The notes: a model not told the origin generated them from the sequence alone. DNA of 64,000 bases from Kuenenia sp039794105 (GCF_039794105.1 NZ_JBDIWA010000010.1:37605-101604), one strand, 5' to 3'. Positions 52,553-62,327 are shown, numbered from the stretch's first letter. Made by a program: numbers and translations.

Positions 52553-53347
52553 TCATATTTTGCCGGCAGCGCCTTTTTCAAGCGCGGTTGCGGGCAAATG
52601 TTGCCGTAAAAAATCCCCCAATTTCCGATAGAATTTACTCTCCCGTGAGATTTCAAAGACGGAGACTCCACACGCCGCAGAATTGTATATTTCCTGGTCG
52701 AATGGGAATATGGCAGAAACTTTAATCCCCAGGCTATCCAGTTTCTGCTGCAGATTTTCATGAATACCCTCTTCAGGCACGCGATTTAAAACGCAAAATT
52801 TTTCCTTAATCGTTATCGGGAGGGAATCTGCCAGTTTAATTATACGCTGCATAGTCAATGCGCCTACAATGGTAGGTTCACTGACTATCATCAGAAAATC
52901 AATATTATTTGTTGTTCTTCGTGAAAGATGTTCCATCCCCGCCTCGTTGTCCAGCACAACAAAAGGATAGGTAGTTCCTACTTTATCAAGATATTTTCGC
53001 AGTAGATTGTTGACATAACAATAGCATTTTGGTCCCTCTGGCCTGCCCATGGTCAAAAGGTCAAATTTGTCTCTTTCGACAATCGATTCCTCGATACAAT
53101 ATTCTATGTATCTGTCCTTCGATATGCCCGTAGGAAACTCCGCTTTTTTTTCAACTATATCTTCCCGTATGTCAGCAATAGTACTGTCGATGTGCAGACC
53201 TAGCAATGGTCCAAGGGAAGAGTTAGGGTCTGCATCAACCGCTGAAACGGTCTTGTTTAATTCTTCGGTGATGTATCGTATGATAAGCGCGGAGATAGTA
53301 GACTTCCCCGTACCGCCTTTTCCTGCAACTGCAATGTTATAAGCCAT
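52553..53347 (-). CDS. CooC/AcsF-type nickel-insertion ATPase
   Basis: 264 residues. Deviant Walker A GKGGTGKST (MinD/SIMIBI class), switch region SAVDADPNSSLGPLLG and the family's two-cysteine site in PKCYCYVNNLLRKYL, then VVLDNEAGMEHLSRRT. This class matures CODH (CooC) or ACS (AcsF) metal sites by ATP hydrolysis. Sitting inside the acsC-acsE part of the cluster, it is the better candidate for ACS maturation, but sequence alone does not settle it. It starts 14 bp after acsV. Confidence 0.9.
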   Translation of the reverse strand: MAYNIAVAGKGGTGKSTISALIIRYITEELNKTVSAVDADPNSSLGPLLGLHIDSTIADIREDIVEKKAEFPTGISKDRYIEYCIEESIVERDKFDLLTMGRPEGPKCYCYVNNLLRKYLDKVGTTYPFVVLDNEAGMEHLSRRTTNNIDFLMIVSEPTIVGALTMQRIIKLADSLPITIKEKFCVLNRVPEEGIHENLQQKLDSLGIKVSAIFPFDQEIYNSAACGVSVFEISRESKFYRKLGDFLRQHLPATALEKGAAGKI

Positions 53348-53361
53348 AATATGGATATCCT

Positions 53362-55296
53362 TTATTTTTTACTCACCATTAATTCTTCTACCACGGAGGG
53401 GAATTTTTCGATATTCGTGTGAGGAAGAAAGTTTGCCGATACATATTCTTCCATATATTTATTGTTACTCATCAGGTCAATATAGGTCATTTTCGCACCA
53501 ATTTCTTTTGCAACTTCGTGGGCTTCCGCGGAGAATAAGGTCATTTTTGCACCGATGATCGAAGTGTTGCCGACAAAATGCACTTTTGATAGAGTAACAT
53601 CAGGTAGCATGCCAATGGTAACGGCGCTTTTTGCATCCAGGTAATTTCCGAACCCCCCGGCGAGGTACACCTGTTCGATACTTTCCACGTCCATTCCCAT
53701 AGATTCCAGTAAGGTGGAAATCGCGGAATAAATAGCCGCTTTAGACCGGATAAGGTTCTGTATATCCGCCTGCGTAATAACGATGTCTTTCTTTTTTGCC
53801 GTTTCTTTCCTGTCTACAAGGAGAAATTCCTGTCCGTTATCCGTAAACCGTAATCTTTCCGTGTTTATCCCTTTTTGAAAATTCCCCGTCCGGTCGATAA
53901 CGCCGCTTCTTACCAGATTTGCCAGGCATTCCAATAACCCGGAGCCGCAAATTCCGGAGGGGGGGGCGTCCCCTATTGTTTTGTACATTACTTCAAAGTC
54001 CGGTGTAATGGTTATTTTTTCAATGGCGCCTTTTGCCGCACGCATACCACAGGAAATTCCACTACCTTCAAAAGACGGTCCGGCGGACGCCGAACAGCAT
54101 ACAAGCCAGTCCTTGTTTCCCAGCACAATTTCACCATTCGTGCCGATATCTATCAGCAGTGATAATGCCTCCGCCTTATCCAATCTTATGGATAAAACGC
54201 CGGAAGAGATATCTCCGCCGACATAAGCCCCGACACAGGGCAGTGTGTAAAGCAGGCCATGACTGTTAATCCTGACGTCGATTTCACTTGCCCTTATTGG
54301 CGCAATAATATTTACAACAGGAAGATACGGTTCCTTTCTGATATTAGTCGGGTCAAGGCCCATGAGAAAATGAGTCATTACCGTATTGCCTGCGCAAACG
54401 ACGGCATTGACATCGTGGATATTCAGGGTATTCCTTTTCACCAGCGTGGATATGAGGTGGTTAACATCCTCTGTCAGCATTTCGTGCATCATTTCCATCG
54501 CATTATTTTGGGCAGCATACATAATTCTCTGGATGTAATCGTCCCCGTACTTGATCTGTGAATTATAGGTGGCTTCGGCGTCAATGGTTTCCGTGGTGGA
54601 CAAATTAATCAGGTGTGCTACTACTGTTGTGGTTCCAACGTCAACAGCTATCCCATAATTGTTTGCGCTTACGTCGCCTGACTGCACCTCGGTTATTTCA
54701 AATAATGGGCTTCTGTTTGCCAGGGTTACGGTTACCTTCCAGTCGCTGCTCCTTAACAGAGACGGCAGTTGCTTTAATACAGCAAAGGGTATGGATAATT
54801 TCTCCGGAGAAATGGTTGTTTTCGAGGAGACGCCCTGGCATAGCCTTTCGTAATCCGCCATGTTGTCGTCCATGGTTGGGCGTGGTAATTCAAGGTATAT
54901 CTTATTTATCAGTGGGGCATGTTTAAACTGTTCGACTCCCGGGCTAATGGCCGCCTGAGAACCGGAAAACAGCATACTATCCCCTACCAGTATCCGGCTC
55001 TTGTCCAGCCGTGACTCTTCGGGAATAAATACCTCAAGGTTATCATCTATTAATGTTTTGCATGCAAGCACATATCCTTTTTCTGCTTCTTCTCCGGAAA
55101 TATGGGAGGAAGGCAGTCTTTGTGTTTTCCCGGACTGAAGAATTACCTTACATTTACCGCAGGTGCCGTCCCCTCCGCATAAGGCATTAATGAAGAGACC
55201 TCCTTTGTATGAGGCATCAAGCACCGTCTTTCCAGGTTCTATTTCAACAGTTATATCATTGGGGAGAAAATGTATTGTATACTGTGAATCTTCCAT
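53362..55296 (-). CDS. acsV: Corrinoid activation/regeneration protein (RACo-type)
   Basis: 644 residues from ATG 55296. The N-terminal 2Fe-2S ferredoxin domain has C40, C46, C49 and C79 (ALCGGDGTCGKCKV). The rest is an ASKHA-fold activator with the segments NYGIAVDVGTTTVVAHLINL, GTNGEIVLGNKDWLVCCSAS, and VYLAGGFGNYLDAKSAVTIG. It uses ATP and low-potential electrons to reduce inactive cob(II)alamin back to cob(I) in AcsCD. Between acsC and cooC. Confidence 0.93.
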   Translation of the reverse strand: MEDSQYTIHFLPNDITVEIEPGKTVLDASYKGGLFINALCGGDGTCGKCKVILQSGKTQRLPSSHISGEEAEKGYVLACKTLIDDNLEVFIPEESRLDKSRILVGDSMLFSGSQAAISPGVEQFKHAPLINKIYLELPRPTMDDNMADYERLCQGVSSKTTISPEKLSIPFAVLKQLPSLLRSSDWKVTVTLANRSPLFEITEVQSGDVSANNYGIAVDVGTTTVVAHLINLSTTETIDAEATYNSQIKYGDDYIQRIMYAAQNNAMEMMHEMLTEDVNHLISTLVKRNTLNIHDVNAVVCAGNTVMTHFLMGLDPTNIRKEPYLPVVNIIAPIRASEIDVRINSHGLLYTLPCVGAYVGGDISSGVLSIRLDKAEALSLLIDIGTNGEIVLGNKDWLVCCSASAGPSFEGSGISCGMRAAKGAIEKITITPDFEVMYKTIGDAPPSGICGSGLLECLANLVRSGVIDRTGNFQKGINTERLRFTDNGQEFLLVDRKETAKKKDIVITQADIQNLIRSKAAIYSAISTLLESMGMDVESIEQVYLAGGFGNYLDAKSAVTIGMLPDVTLSKVHFVGNTSIIGAKMTLFSAEAHEVAKEIGAKMTYIDLMSNNKYMEEYVSANFLPHTNIEKFPSVVEELMVSKK

Positions 55297-55379
55297 GCTA
55301 TTTCCACGGCTTTTTATAGCCAAAAGTATCTGATTTTCTAAAAAATTTAGTACGGCATATTGATACCGAACATAATTGT

Positions 55380-55499
55380 ATGTACGATTTACGATTTTAG
55401 ATTTTTTTAATCTGTGAAATCTGTGGTTTCTTTTTTTATTAATTTATGATTTACGATTTGGAATTTTAAAGCGTAAATCGTACCTCGTACCTCGTACCT
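55380..55499. repeat. ATTTACG/TCGTACC heptad element inside the acs operon
   Basis: ACGATTTACGATTTTAGATT, then TTTTTTAATCTGTG and TGTGGTTTC, then the closing arm CGTAAATCGTACCTCGTACC, a run of CGTACCT units. It occupies the acsC-acsV spacer, directly abutting the acsC stop. Same core as 44962-45070. Confidence 0.82.
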
Positions 55500-56840
55500 C
55501 TAATTATGCCACTCGGTCTTCAGGTAAGAGGGTATTCCGGAGGCTTCTCTCGGTCCCACAAGTATTTCCCACCCAAGGGTTTCCTGCAATTTTCCAGACA
55601 TTGCTGCGACAAGTCCCGGAATAATCAATTTTTTGTGTTTCACCTTAGAGGCCACCTGGGCAGCCTCCATGGCCTTTGCTACCGTTTTATCATTTAACTT
55701 GTCTCCCGAATAAGCGGTCAGCACTGAAGTGCCTCCCGTATCAACGGACAGTATGTAAGCAGGAACCCGGCTCGCCTCAACCTCTCCTTCTACCGTATAA
55801 TAAGTAAGAGAGAAGTTGGTAGTGAAGATAACCGGTGAATTTTCTTTCACGTCGCCTATACTATACAGCTTTGGTTCGACCTGTATTGGCTTTTGTGGGT
55901 CGGTATATAAATTTGTTCTGACGGTAAGCAACGGCATAATTCCCCAGGGTTCACAATTATTCACCACCACAATACCTGCGTATTTCGCCACATATGTTGC
56001 GGCTAACGAAATTTCCTGGAATGGGTCTTCTTCTAAAACAAGCGTAATGGCGGGGTATCCGATGGCGCGAAAGTTTTTCTTAAGGGCTGCGCGTCTGATT
56101 TTTGTTAATTTTTGCAATACATCCCTGGGATTATCACCGCTTACATCAAGGACAATCTCTTCCACGCCTGCTTTTTTTGCGCATTCAGCGAGGTCTGCAA
56201 GCTCTTCAAGAGTAGGGGCGGTCACCGTCATCGGGCATTTATTTTCTACCGCCAATGCTGCCATCGATGCACAATTTTGCGCATTTGCGCCATGCAGCAA
56301 TGGCCTTTTCCCCGCACAATTTGCGAGGGCAGATTTCATATTATCTACGGAGGTGCTGCTTAAGATAATACAATGGTGGGAACCTTCGCTTATTTTTTTT
56401 GCCGCATCGGCAAATTTTTCCGGTGTATTGCTTTTATTAATGAGTGTTATCAGATCAATTTCAATCTCTGTGCCAACCCTCGAAACCTTCATCTGATTAA
56501 TTTTTTTCAGGCGTTCGTCGAACGCTTCATTGCTTAAATCGTCACAAATGGTAATCCCTATGCCGGTGGGATGGTAAAATTTTTCATCATGCCGGAATAG
56601 GACGTTTTCTTCGCCTACCTGCACCTTTTTGCCGTTTGCTCCGATGGTTACCAGTTTTATCGGGGGAGCCGAAGCGGCGCCTAACGTATTTTTAGCATCT
56701 TCACTTACGTCCGGGCAATCCGAAAGATTTGCCTTCTTTTGCGCCAATTGCATGGCAAAGGCAAGGCACGTAGGCCTCCCACATTTTTTGCAATTTGTTT
56801 TTGGAAGCAGCTTATAAATATCCAGTCCGGTTAAAGCCAT
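55500..56840 (-). CDS. acsC: Corrinoid/iron-sulfur protein large (gamma) subunit
   Basis: 446 residues. The N-terminal 4Fe-4S domain has C17, C20, C25 and C42 (TNCKKCGRPTC). A TIM barrel follows, and the C-terminal part (~330-446) holds the corrinoid-binding fold (SVDTGGTSVLTAYSGDKL; GLVAAMSGKLQETLGWEILV). With AcsD it carries the methyl group on cobalt to AcsB. RBS AAAGGAT precedes the ATG. A terminator lies upstream, so this gene probably heads its own transcript. Confidence 0.95.
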   Translation of the reverse strand: MALTGLDIYKLLPKTNCKKCGRPTCLAFAMQLAQKKANLSDCPDVSEDAKNTLGAASAPPIKLVTIGANGKKVQVGEENVLFRHDEKFYHPTGIGITICDDLSNEAFDERLKKINQMKVSRVGTEIEIDLITLINKSNTPEKFADAAKKISEGSHHCIILSSTSVDNMKSALANCAGKRPLLHGANAQNCASMAALAVENKCPMTVTAPTLEELADLAECAKKAGVEEIVLDVSGDNPRDVLQKLTKIRRAALKKNFRAIGYPAITLVLEEDPFQEISLAATYVAKYAGIVVVNNCEPWGIMPLLTVRTNLYTDPQKPIQVEPKLYSIGDVKENSPVIFTTNFSLTYYTVEGEVEASRVPAYILSVDTGGTSVLTAYSGDKLNDKTVAKAMEAAQVASKVKHKKLIIPGLVAAMSGKLQETLGWEILVGPREASGIPSYLKTEWHN

Positions 56841-56885
56841 TCATCAACATCCTTTCGATAAAGAAGTTAGCAATTTTTTTTATAT

Positions 56886-56933
56886 AAAAAAAATACCCCT
56901 TTGCCATTATGTAATATATAAGGAAAAGGGGTA
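56886..56933 (-). terminator. Intrinsic terminator between clpP and acsC
   Basis: On the minus strand, TACCCCTTTTCC pairs with GGCAAAGGGGTA (one mismatch) and is followed by a T-run of eight. It lies downstream of clpP and 45 bp upstream of acsC. Confidence 0.75.
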
Positions 56934-56989
56934 AATATTCTATACATGATTATTTAAAATATCAAGTAATTATCCAGCCTAAACGGACA

Positions 56990-57183
56990 CAGCCGGAACC
57001 AAACAAGCACAAGGTAAAAAATACGAAGCGCGAAATACGAAACAAATTCCAAAATACAGCCCCTGCACCCCCGCCAGCGAGGGACATTCTCCCCATTGGA
57101 AGGGATAAGGGGGAGGATTCGTATTTAGCATTTCGGATTTTACCATTAAATATTTTGCTAAAAAATGCGAAGAAATTACTGAT
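56990..57183. repeat. CGAAATA heptad element between clpP and acsC
   Basis: Begins CAGCCGGAACCAAACAAGC and continues AATACGAAGCGCGAAATACG with AAACAAATTCC. It ends TTAAATATTTTGC and AGAAATTACTGAT, the same ending as 63416-63619, so both ends of the element are shared between the two copies. It also contains CCTCCCCCTTATCCC-type sequence in the middle. Confidence 0.82.
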
Positions 57184-57198
57184 TAAGGTACTATATCT

Positions 57199-57816
57199 CT
57201 ATACTTTTAAGTCCTCGCTGGTGGATATGATTTTATTTACCAAACCATACTGACAAGCTTCTTCGGCAGACATCCAAAAATTCCTCTTTGTGTCTGCCTC
57301 TATTTTCCCTATCGGTTGACCAGTTTCTCCGGAAATCAAACGATTAATTTTTTCCCTGCATTTCAGTATTTCGGTTGCCTCGATCTGAATATCCGATGCA
57401 GTTCCATGGATACCGGTGGAAGGTTGATGGATAAGGACGCGCGAACTTGGCAAACTATACCGGTCCTCTTTTTTTGCTCCTAAAAGAATAATGACCGCCG
57501 CACTGGCAACTACCCCCGCACAAATAGCCTTAATTTTCGGCTTAACAAAGCGCAGCATGTCGTACATCGCAAAACCGGCGTCGGCGTCTCCGCCCGGAGA
57601 ATTAATGAATACCTTGATATCTTCATCATTATCCGCTTCGAGGAGCAAGAGTTGCGTTATCACCCTCTCTGCCATTTTTTTATTTACTTCATCCGTAACA
57701 ATAATCGTGCGCGTCTTCAGCAGTCTTGCTATTAAATCTCCCCCGCCACGCTTTTTCTCTTCTTTCTCCTCTTCGCTATCACCCCTGGTGTTTAAAAATG
57801 GCATTTCAAAAATCAT
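57199..57816 (-). CDS. clpP: ATP-dependent Clp protease proteolytic subunit, ClpP-like
   Basis: 205 residues from ATG 57816 with GTGGAGTG upstream; a longer upstream reading has no matching domain. The Ser protease triad is visible: S105 in GVVASAAVIIL, H130 in VLIHQPS, D175 in IEADTKRNFW. FINSPGGDADAGFAMYDMLR forms the substrate groove. The N-terminal ~30 residues are unusually acidic and Lys-rich. The GxASxA region differs from the common GQAASMGA, so it is a divergent paralogue, possibly not the main housekeeping ClpP. Its placement in the acs cluster has no known functional reason. Confidence 0.88.
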   Translation of the reverse strand: MIFEMPFLNTRGDSEEEKEEKKRGGGDLIARLLKTRTIIVTDEVNKKMAERVITQLLLLEADNDEDIKVFINSPGGDADAGFAMYDMLRFVKPKIKAICAGVVASAAVIILLGAKKEDRYSLPSSRVLIHQPSTGIHGTASDIQIEATEILKCREKINRLISGETGQPIGKIEADTKRNFWMSAEEACQYGLVNKIISTSEDLKV

Positions 57817-57956
57817 ACATTCACTCCACGGTAAAATCCTGTAAAAAATAATTTCATTCCACTCTCTATTGAATAATAAAATTGCGGAACAACATGCTTT
57901 AATATGCTTAAAATAAGTTGGGTTTTTAAAAGACAAAACCCCACGGCATTCATTTT

Positions 57957-58023
57957 ACCCACCCCTAACCCCTCCCAAGAGGGGAATTAGACAGTCCCCT
58001 CTTGGGAGGGGTTAGGGGTGGGT
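57957..58023. repeat. Perfect 29-bp inverted repeat between acsB and clpP
   Basis: Arms 57957-57985 and 57995-58023 are exact reverse complements (starting ACCCACCCCTAACCCC) with a 9-base loop. No T-run follows on either strand, so it is not a simple intrinsic terminator. Imperfect copies are at 52447-52502 and about 28716-28760. A further palindrome (58043-58062, AGATGCATGCAATGCATCT) follows it. Confidence 0.92.
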
Positions 58024-58080
58024 TTGTTAATTAGCCGTTTCCAGATGCATGCAATGCATCTCTACAAAGATGGGGTTTTC

Positions 58081-60264
58081 TCAGAACATTGGATCCATGG
58101 ACAAGGCAGGGTGGTTTACTTTTTGCATATATTCCAATACTTCTTCTTCCGTCTGGGCTACAGTCTCATCGGCAATTTTATCCAGAAAATCCTCCAAACC
58201 CAGTTCTTTTGACGTCTTTTCAAGCGGTTCCGAAAGTTCTTCCTTTAATGCCTTCGGCATCCACACTACCCTTGCCAAACCCCCGTCGGCGGAAATAAAT
58301 TTTTTGCTTCCCAAATAAAATTTGCTGTGCCCCATAAACCCAGGAGTTTGGAGACCACCGCCTACAGTACCTGCCATTGTGGAAAATTTCATGCCGCTTG
58401 GGGTCATTTCCGTAAAATCACGATCTACCACCATAATCCCATTCGTCATGGGCAGCATCGCCGAAATACATTCAAAGCAGCCGCAGCTTGTCATAGGATC
58501 GGTCATTATACTGTAAAGGCTGACCTTTTCCAGCGCCCGGTTCGAGCTGTTATATAAAAATTCGTTTGTGCCGTCCCACTGGCCCAGTCTGTCGTCAATC
58601 ACCTTTCTTTTTTCTATGGGCTGGTTGGGTCCTGTTGGGTTTATTTCATAACCCGCTTTCCCGTCAAGCCAGCTCACGGAACCGCACAGACCAGACCGTT
58701 CAGGGGTAACAATACAGACATGAGAGGGGGCAAAACTCTGGCAAAGCGTACAACTGTAAAAGAGATTTGCAGAATCATCCGTCATACCCTCCAACCGCGC
58801 ATCACGTTCTGCAAATGCGGCGCGCACCTCTTTTAACTTCCCTTCCACGTCTTCTTTTTTTGTATACAGGGTTACCTGCACCTTATCAATAATGGCTCCA
58901 AATTCCCCGTGAAATTTAGCATGAATGATTTTTCCGATATGTTTCAGCCGCAAACCTGCCTTAAATGCGTCTTTGCTTATACGGTGCCGAATAATGTCCC
59001 TCTGCCCCATATGGAAAATACCCTGCGCCTCGCCAAGAAAACGATGCATCTGGCGTTCAAAAATAGGTTCAAAATCAGGCTGCATTTTTCTGCCTGCCAC
59101 TTCTGCCACAATACCGATAGATACGCCTGGCCCTTGTGGCATCTCGTCTAGGTCCGGCCCTATTACCTGTATTTTGCCGTCTTCCACTTCATCTGCTTCC
59201 TTTGTGCAAACAAATTCAAAGGCAGGTACGCCAGGTCCGCCAATTTCTATCTGCATGTCATCTTTTCTGATACGCTCTCCCTCGAAGGCAGGCCCATATG
59301 CTACCGGGAGATCTACCTTGTGGATGGAAATCTTCAACCCGCGCACTTCGATGCATTTATCCACAATTTTATCAACAGGCACCCTTGACACTACGTGTTC
59401 ATAGGTGCAGACTCCCGTAGGCAAAATTTCCGGTATGTCAATATTGGTAATGGTTGGGAAGCCATAGTTGATAGCTCCGGCGGCATTTGCATATTGTTCA
59501 TCTGTTACTTCAGTTCCCAGCGCCAGAACAAAGGCAAAAATGCGGTTTTTATTATAAAGGAGATTCCTGCGCGCCTCACCCGGAGGCACGTTCCCGAATG
59601 AAAGGGCTGCCCTGTTTGCGAATCCCAGAGAATACACGGCAGCGGATGTTTCTTTTCCAAAGGGCACAAGACGTGTGTCCCATCCCATTTGCACCCCTTT
59701 TTCTTCCAGTTGTTCGGCAAACGAAATTCCAAAATTGTCCGATTGCATGAATACATACAGATTCTTTTCCTGAAGTTCCCTGGCGATTTTTACTGCGGTA
59801 TCGGCGTCGGGAGCGCAGCCGACAATTGCGGCAAATCCAGGCGCAGTGCCATCCACAAACTCAATACCTCTTTCACGCATAATAATATCGTCAGCAGCGC
59901 CCAGCCAAATCCCTTCAACAGGCGGAGGCCCTATCAGGTATTTGCAAACCTCATAGACTTCTTCAGCAAAGAGGGTCGCCATGCCGGCGTCCAGCGTATG
60001 TCCCAAATAAGGAACCCAGTGTTTTTCCGCAGGCAGCGGAGGCAGCATGCTCCTTGCCATACCTATAATATGAACGCAATCTTCCAGTGTTTTAACGGGA
60101 ATACCCGTCATGGAATATATGATGGGCAGATAATACGCAGTATTAGGAAATTCGACTTTACAATCCCGCCCTTTTTGTTCGATTGCTTCGGTAAGTTTTT
60201 TATCCGCCTTATCCACGATCTGATACGCTCCGCGTATTGCGGCAGAACAAATTATCTTTGACAT
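58081..60264 (-). CDS. acsB: Acetyl-CoA synthase (CODH/ACS alpha subunit)
   Basis: 727 residues, full bacterial length with the N-terminal domain that contacts CODH. All A-cluster ligands are present: C505, C508, C517 and C527 bind the 4Fe-4S cubane (CTLCQSFAPSHVC...GLCG), and C594-G-C596 with C508 hold the proximal and distal metal sites. CoA-binding and methyl-transfer regions are seen (FMQSDNFGISFAEQLEEKGV). It condenses CO, methyl and CoA to acetyl-CoA. It follows acsA by 29 bp, and the hairpin and clpP come next. Confidence 0.97.
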   Translation of the reverse strand: MSKIICSAAIRGAYQIVDKADKKLTEAIEQKGRDCKVEFPNTAYYLPIIYSMTGIPVKTLEDCVHIIGMARSMLPPLPAEKHWVPYLGHTLDAGMATLFAEEVYEVCKYLIGPPPVEGIWLGAADDIIMRERGIEFVDGTAPGFAAIVGCAPDADTAVKIARELQEKNLYVFMQSDNFGISFAEQLEEKGVQMGWDTRLVPFGKETSAAVYSLGFANRAALSFGNVPPGEARRNLLYNKNRIFAFVLALGTEVTDEQYANAAGAINYGFPTITNIDIPEILPTGVCTYEHVVSRVPVDKIVDKCIEVRGLKISIHKVDLPVAYGPAFEGERIRKDDMQIEIGGPGVPAFEFVCTKEADEVEDGKIQVIGPDLDEMPQGPGVSIGIVAEVAGRKMQPDFEPIFERQMHRFLGEAQGIFHMGQRDIIRHRISKDAFKAGLRLKHIGKIIHAKFHGEFGAIIDKVQVTLYTKKEDVEGKLKEVRAAFAERDARLEGMTDDSANLFYSCTLCQSFAPSHVCIVTPERSGLCGSVSWLDGKAGYEINPTGPNQPIEKRKVIDDRLGQWDGTNEFLYNSSNRALEKVSLYSIMTDPMTSCGCFECISAMLPMTNGIMVVDRDFTEMTPSGMKFSTMAGTVGGGLQTPGFMGHSKFYLGSKKFISADGGLARVVWMPKALKEELSEPLEKTSKELGLEDFLDKIADETVAQTEEEVLEYMQKVNHPALSMDPMF

Positions 60265-60293
60265 AAAACAACGCCCCTTTAATCCATTTTTTT

Positions 60294-62255
60294 TTAATGA
60301 TGCCCGGCAGGTTTACATTCCTGCTCCAACGCTCTTCGTTCCGCCATATCGTAAAGCTTCCTTTCTTTCTTTACGTTTATACCGAGAGCCTCTCTTTTCA
60401 TTTCGATATGATCCATCAACATCTTGCCGATTTTTTTTATATCCTGCTGAAAATCCCATCTTGCGCCTACCTGTTCTTCCAATTCCTTTGTGAGCAGTTT
60501 CTGCAAATCAGGCGCGCCGGCAACCGGGGAATTCATCCCGAATACCGTATAAATTCCGGAAGCTACCAAAAACTGCCCGATAGCGATCGCCTTTTCGCTC
60601 ATCCACTCCAGACATGCCCCTGCTACAGGGAGGTTGCTGATATCATTCCCCAGGCCGCCCTCTTTTGCCATTTCAGAACAGGCAATAAGAATACGGCTGT
60701 TATCCACACAGGCTCCGGAATGAAGGACAGGAGGTATGCCTACCGCCTCGCAAACCTCTTTTAATCCCGCCCCGCACTGATCTTTTAATTCGGGGAGCAT
60801 AAGACCGCCGGAGGCGCATTGTCCTGCTGCACACCCGGTTGCAACAACCAGGATATTGTTTGCGATGAGTTCCTTCGCCAAATCAACATACGATTGTGTG
60901 CATTCTCCGGCTTTCGGGCTTGTACAACCTGCAATCCCAACAACGCCCCGGATCCTTCCGTTGATGATATTATCATTTAAAGGCCGGTAACTTGCCCTAA
61001 ACCTTCCCCCCAGCATATATTTAATTGTTTCATGGCTAAATCCTGCAATGAGGTTAGGTTCGGAAGCGTCCGGGATAAACACCTTTTTTTTATCACGATT
61101 TTTGTAATTATCGATAGCCATCAGAATTATTTTTTTGGCGGACTCCAATGCATTTTCATCTTCAAATTCAACGTGTTCCGCACCGGAGATTTTTGCCTTG
61201 GATAATGTAGTGATAAGCTTTGTGTGGAAATGTTTTGCCGTTTCCGCAAGCGCCTGCATTACGCATTGGATATCAACAACCATCACCTCCACAACCCCGG
61301 TTGCCATTGCCCCCTCCTGCATCGTCATGTGTCCCGCCATTGGGATGCCATGCCGGACAAGAAGCTCGTTTGCGGTACAACAGAGACCGGCAATCACAAT
61401 GCCTTTTGCGCCCACTGCCGCCACTGCTTTTTCGATATCGGGGCCAGTGGAAGCCATAACAATTGCTTCCGCCAGTTGGGGTTCATGCCCATGAACAACT
61501 ATATTTACGTAATCCTTCTTCAAAACGCCAAGGTTCGCTCTTCCCTGTACCGGCTTAGGGGTTCCGAACATAATGTCCTGGAGTTCGGTGGCAATCATAC
61601 AACCGCCCCAGCCGTCCGCCAGAGACACACGCATCGCCTGCTTTGTAAGATTTCTGTAATCCTGGTCTCCACCCATACCGGTACGGTGCATACTTTCTGT
61701 GACCTCCCGGTCAATAGCCCTGGATGCAATTCCTAATTTTTCCCATATCTTTTGGCGTGCCGCAGGGGCACGTTTGAGAAACAAAAGCGTTCCATAAGGT
61801 TTTCCGAACTCCATTAACGCCATTTCGCCAACTTCTTCGGCAATTTCGTTTATATCTCTGTCCTTCGTTTTAATATCAAAACACTCCGCAACCATTTTGA
61901 GTTTTTCTACATCTTTTATACGGTAACCAGGGGCCTCGCCTCTTGCCGTTGCCACCAAAAGATGGGCGGCTGCACGTGCATGATCTGAATGGCACGCAGT
62001 TCCCGCAGCACACATGCGAAGAAAATGCCTCGCTGCAAAAGTATTTGCATCTGCACCGCAAATGCCTCTTTTCGGACCAGGGCCAAACGGGTCTATATTG
62101 CATGGTCCGTAGTTGCAATGCCTGCAACATAGAGCAAGGCTTCCATAGCCACATTGCGGTTGCTGAGCCTTGTATCTGTCATACATCGTCTCCACATTTG
62201 ATTCACGCATTTTATCCAGCATTATTTGGTCTGTTGTCTTTTGCTTATCTTCCAT
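60294..62255 (-). CDS. acsA: Carbon monoxide dehydrogenase catalytic subunit (CODH beta)
   Basis: 653 residues from ATG 62255, preceded by GGAGGA. The N-terminal cluster cysteines are in CRHCNYGPCN and KRGICGA. C-cluster ligands are visible: His in VVHGHEP, CC in GLCCTANELL, Cys in VGIAGC, TGC, and SGACVDNSR. The acid/base and proton-relay sequence VVATGCAAGQCASGGLM is present. It interconverts CO2 and CO at the nickel C-cluster and feeds CO through the tunnel to AcsB. In anammox bacteria it acts in CO2 fixation. A TIR-flanked repeat lies upstream. Confidence 0.97.
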   Translation of the reverse strand: MEDKQKTTDQIMLDKMRESNVETMYDRYKAQQPQCGYGSLALCCRHCNYGPCNIDPFGPGPKRGICGADANTFAARHFLRMCAAGTACHSDHARAAAHLLVATARGEAPGYRIKDVEKLKMVAECFDIKTKDRDINEIAEEVGEMALMEFGKPYGTLLFLKRAPAARQKIWEKLGIASRAIDREVTESMHRTGMGGDQDYRNLTKQAMRVSLADGWGGCMIATELQDIMFGTPKPVQGRANLGVLKKDYVNIVVHGHEPQLAEAIVMASTGPDIEKAVAAVGAKGIVIAGLCCTANELLVRHGIPMAGHMTMQEGAMATGVVEVMVVDIQCVMQALAETAKHFHTKLITTLSKAKISGAEHVEFEDENALESAKKIILMAIDNYKNRDKKKVFIPDASEPNLIAGFSHETIKYMLGGRFRASYRPLNDNIINGRIRGVVGIAGCTSPKAGECTQSYVDLAKELIANNILVVATGCAAGQCASGGLMLPELKDQCGAGLKEVCEAVGIPPVLHSGACVDNSRILIACSEMAKEGGLGNDISNLPVAGACLEWMSEKAIAIGQFLVASGIYTVFGMNSPVAGAPDLQKLLTKELEEQVGARWDFQQDIKKIGKMLMDHIEMKREALGINVKKERKLYDMAERRALEQECKPAGHH

Positions 62256-62327
62256 TGACACATCCTCCAATATTTTATTGGTGAAAAATTACCGTCAGGC
62301 CCCCCCCGTCATATATGCAAAGGGCCT

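Noticed and set aside
57817..57936. 40-residue N-terminal extension of ClpP
   Set aside because: No family match and no ribosome site; ATG 57816 has GTGGAGTG upstream and fits normal ClpP length.
57957..58023. Intrinsic terminator after acsB
   Set aside because: The stem is perfect but neither strand has a T-run after it.
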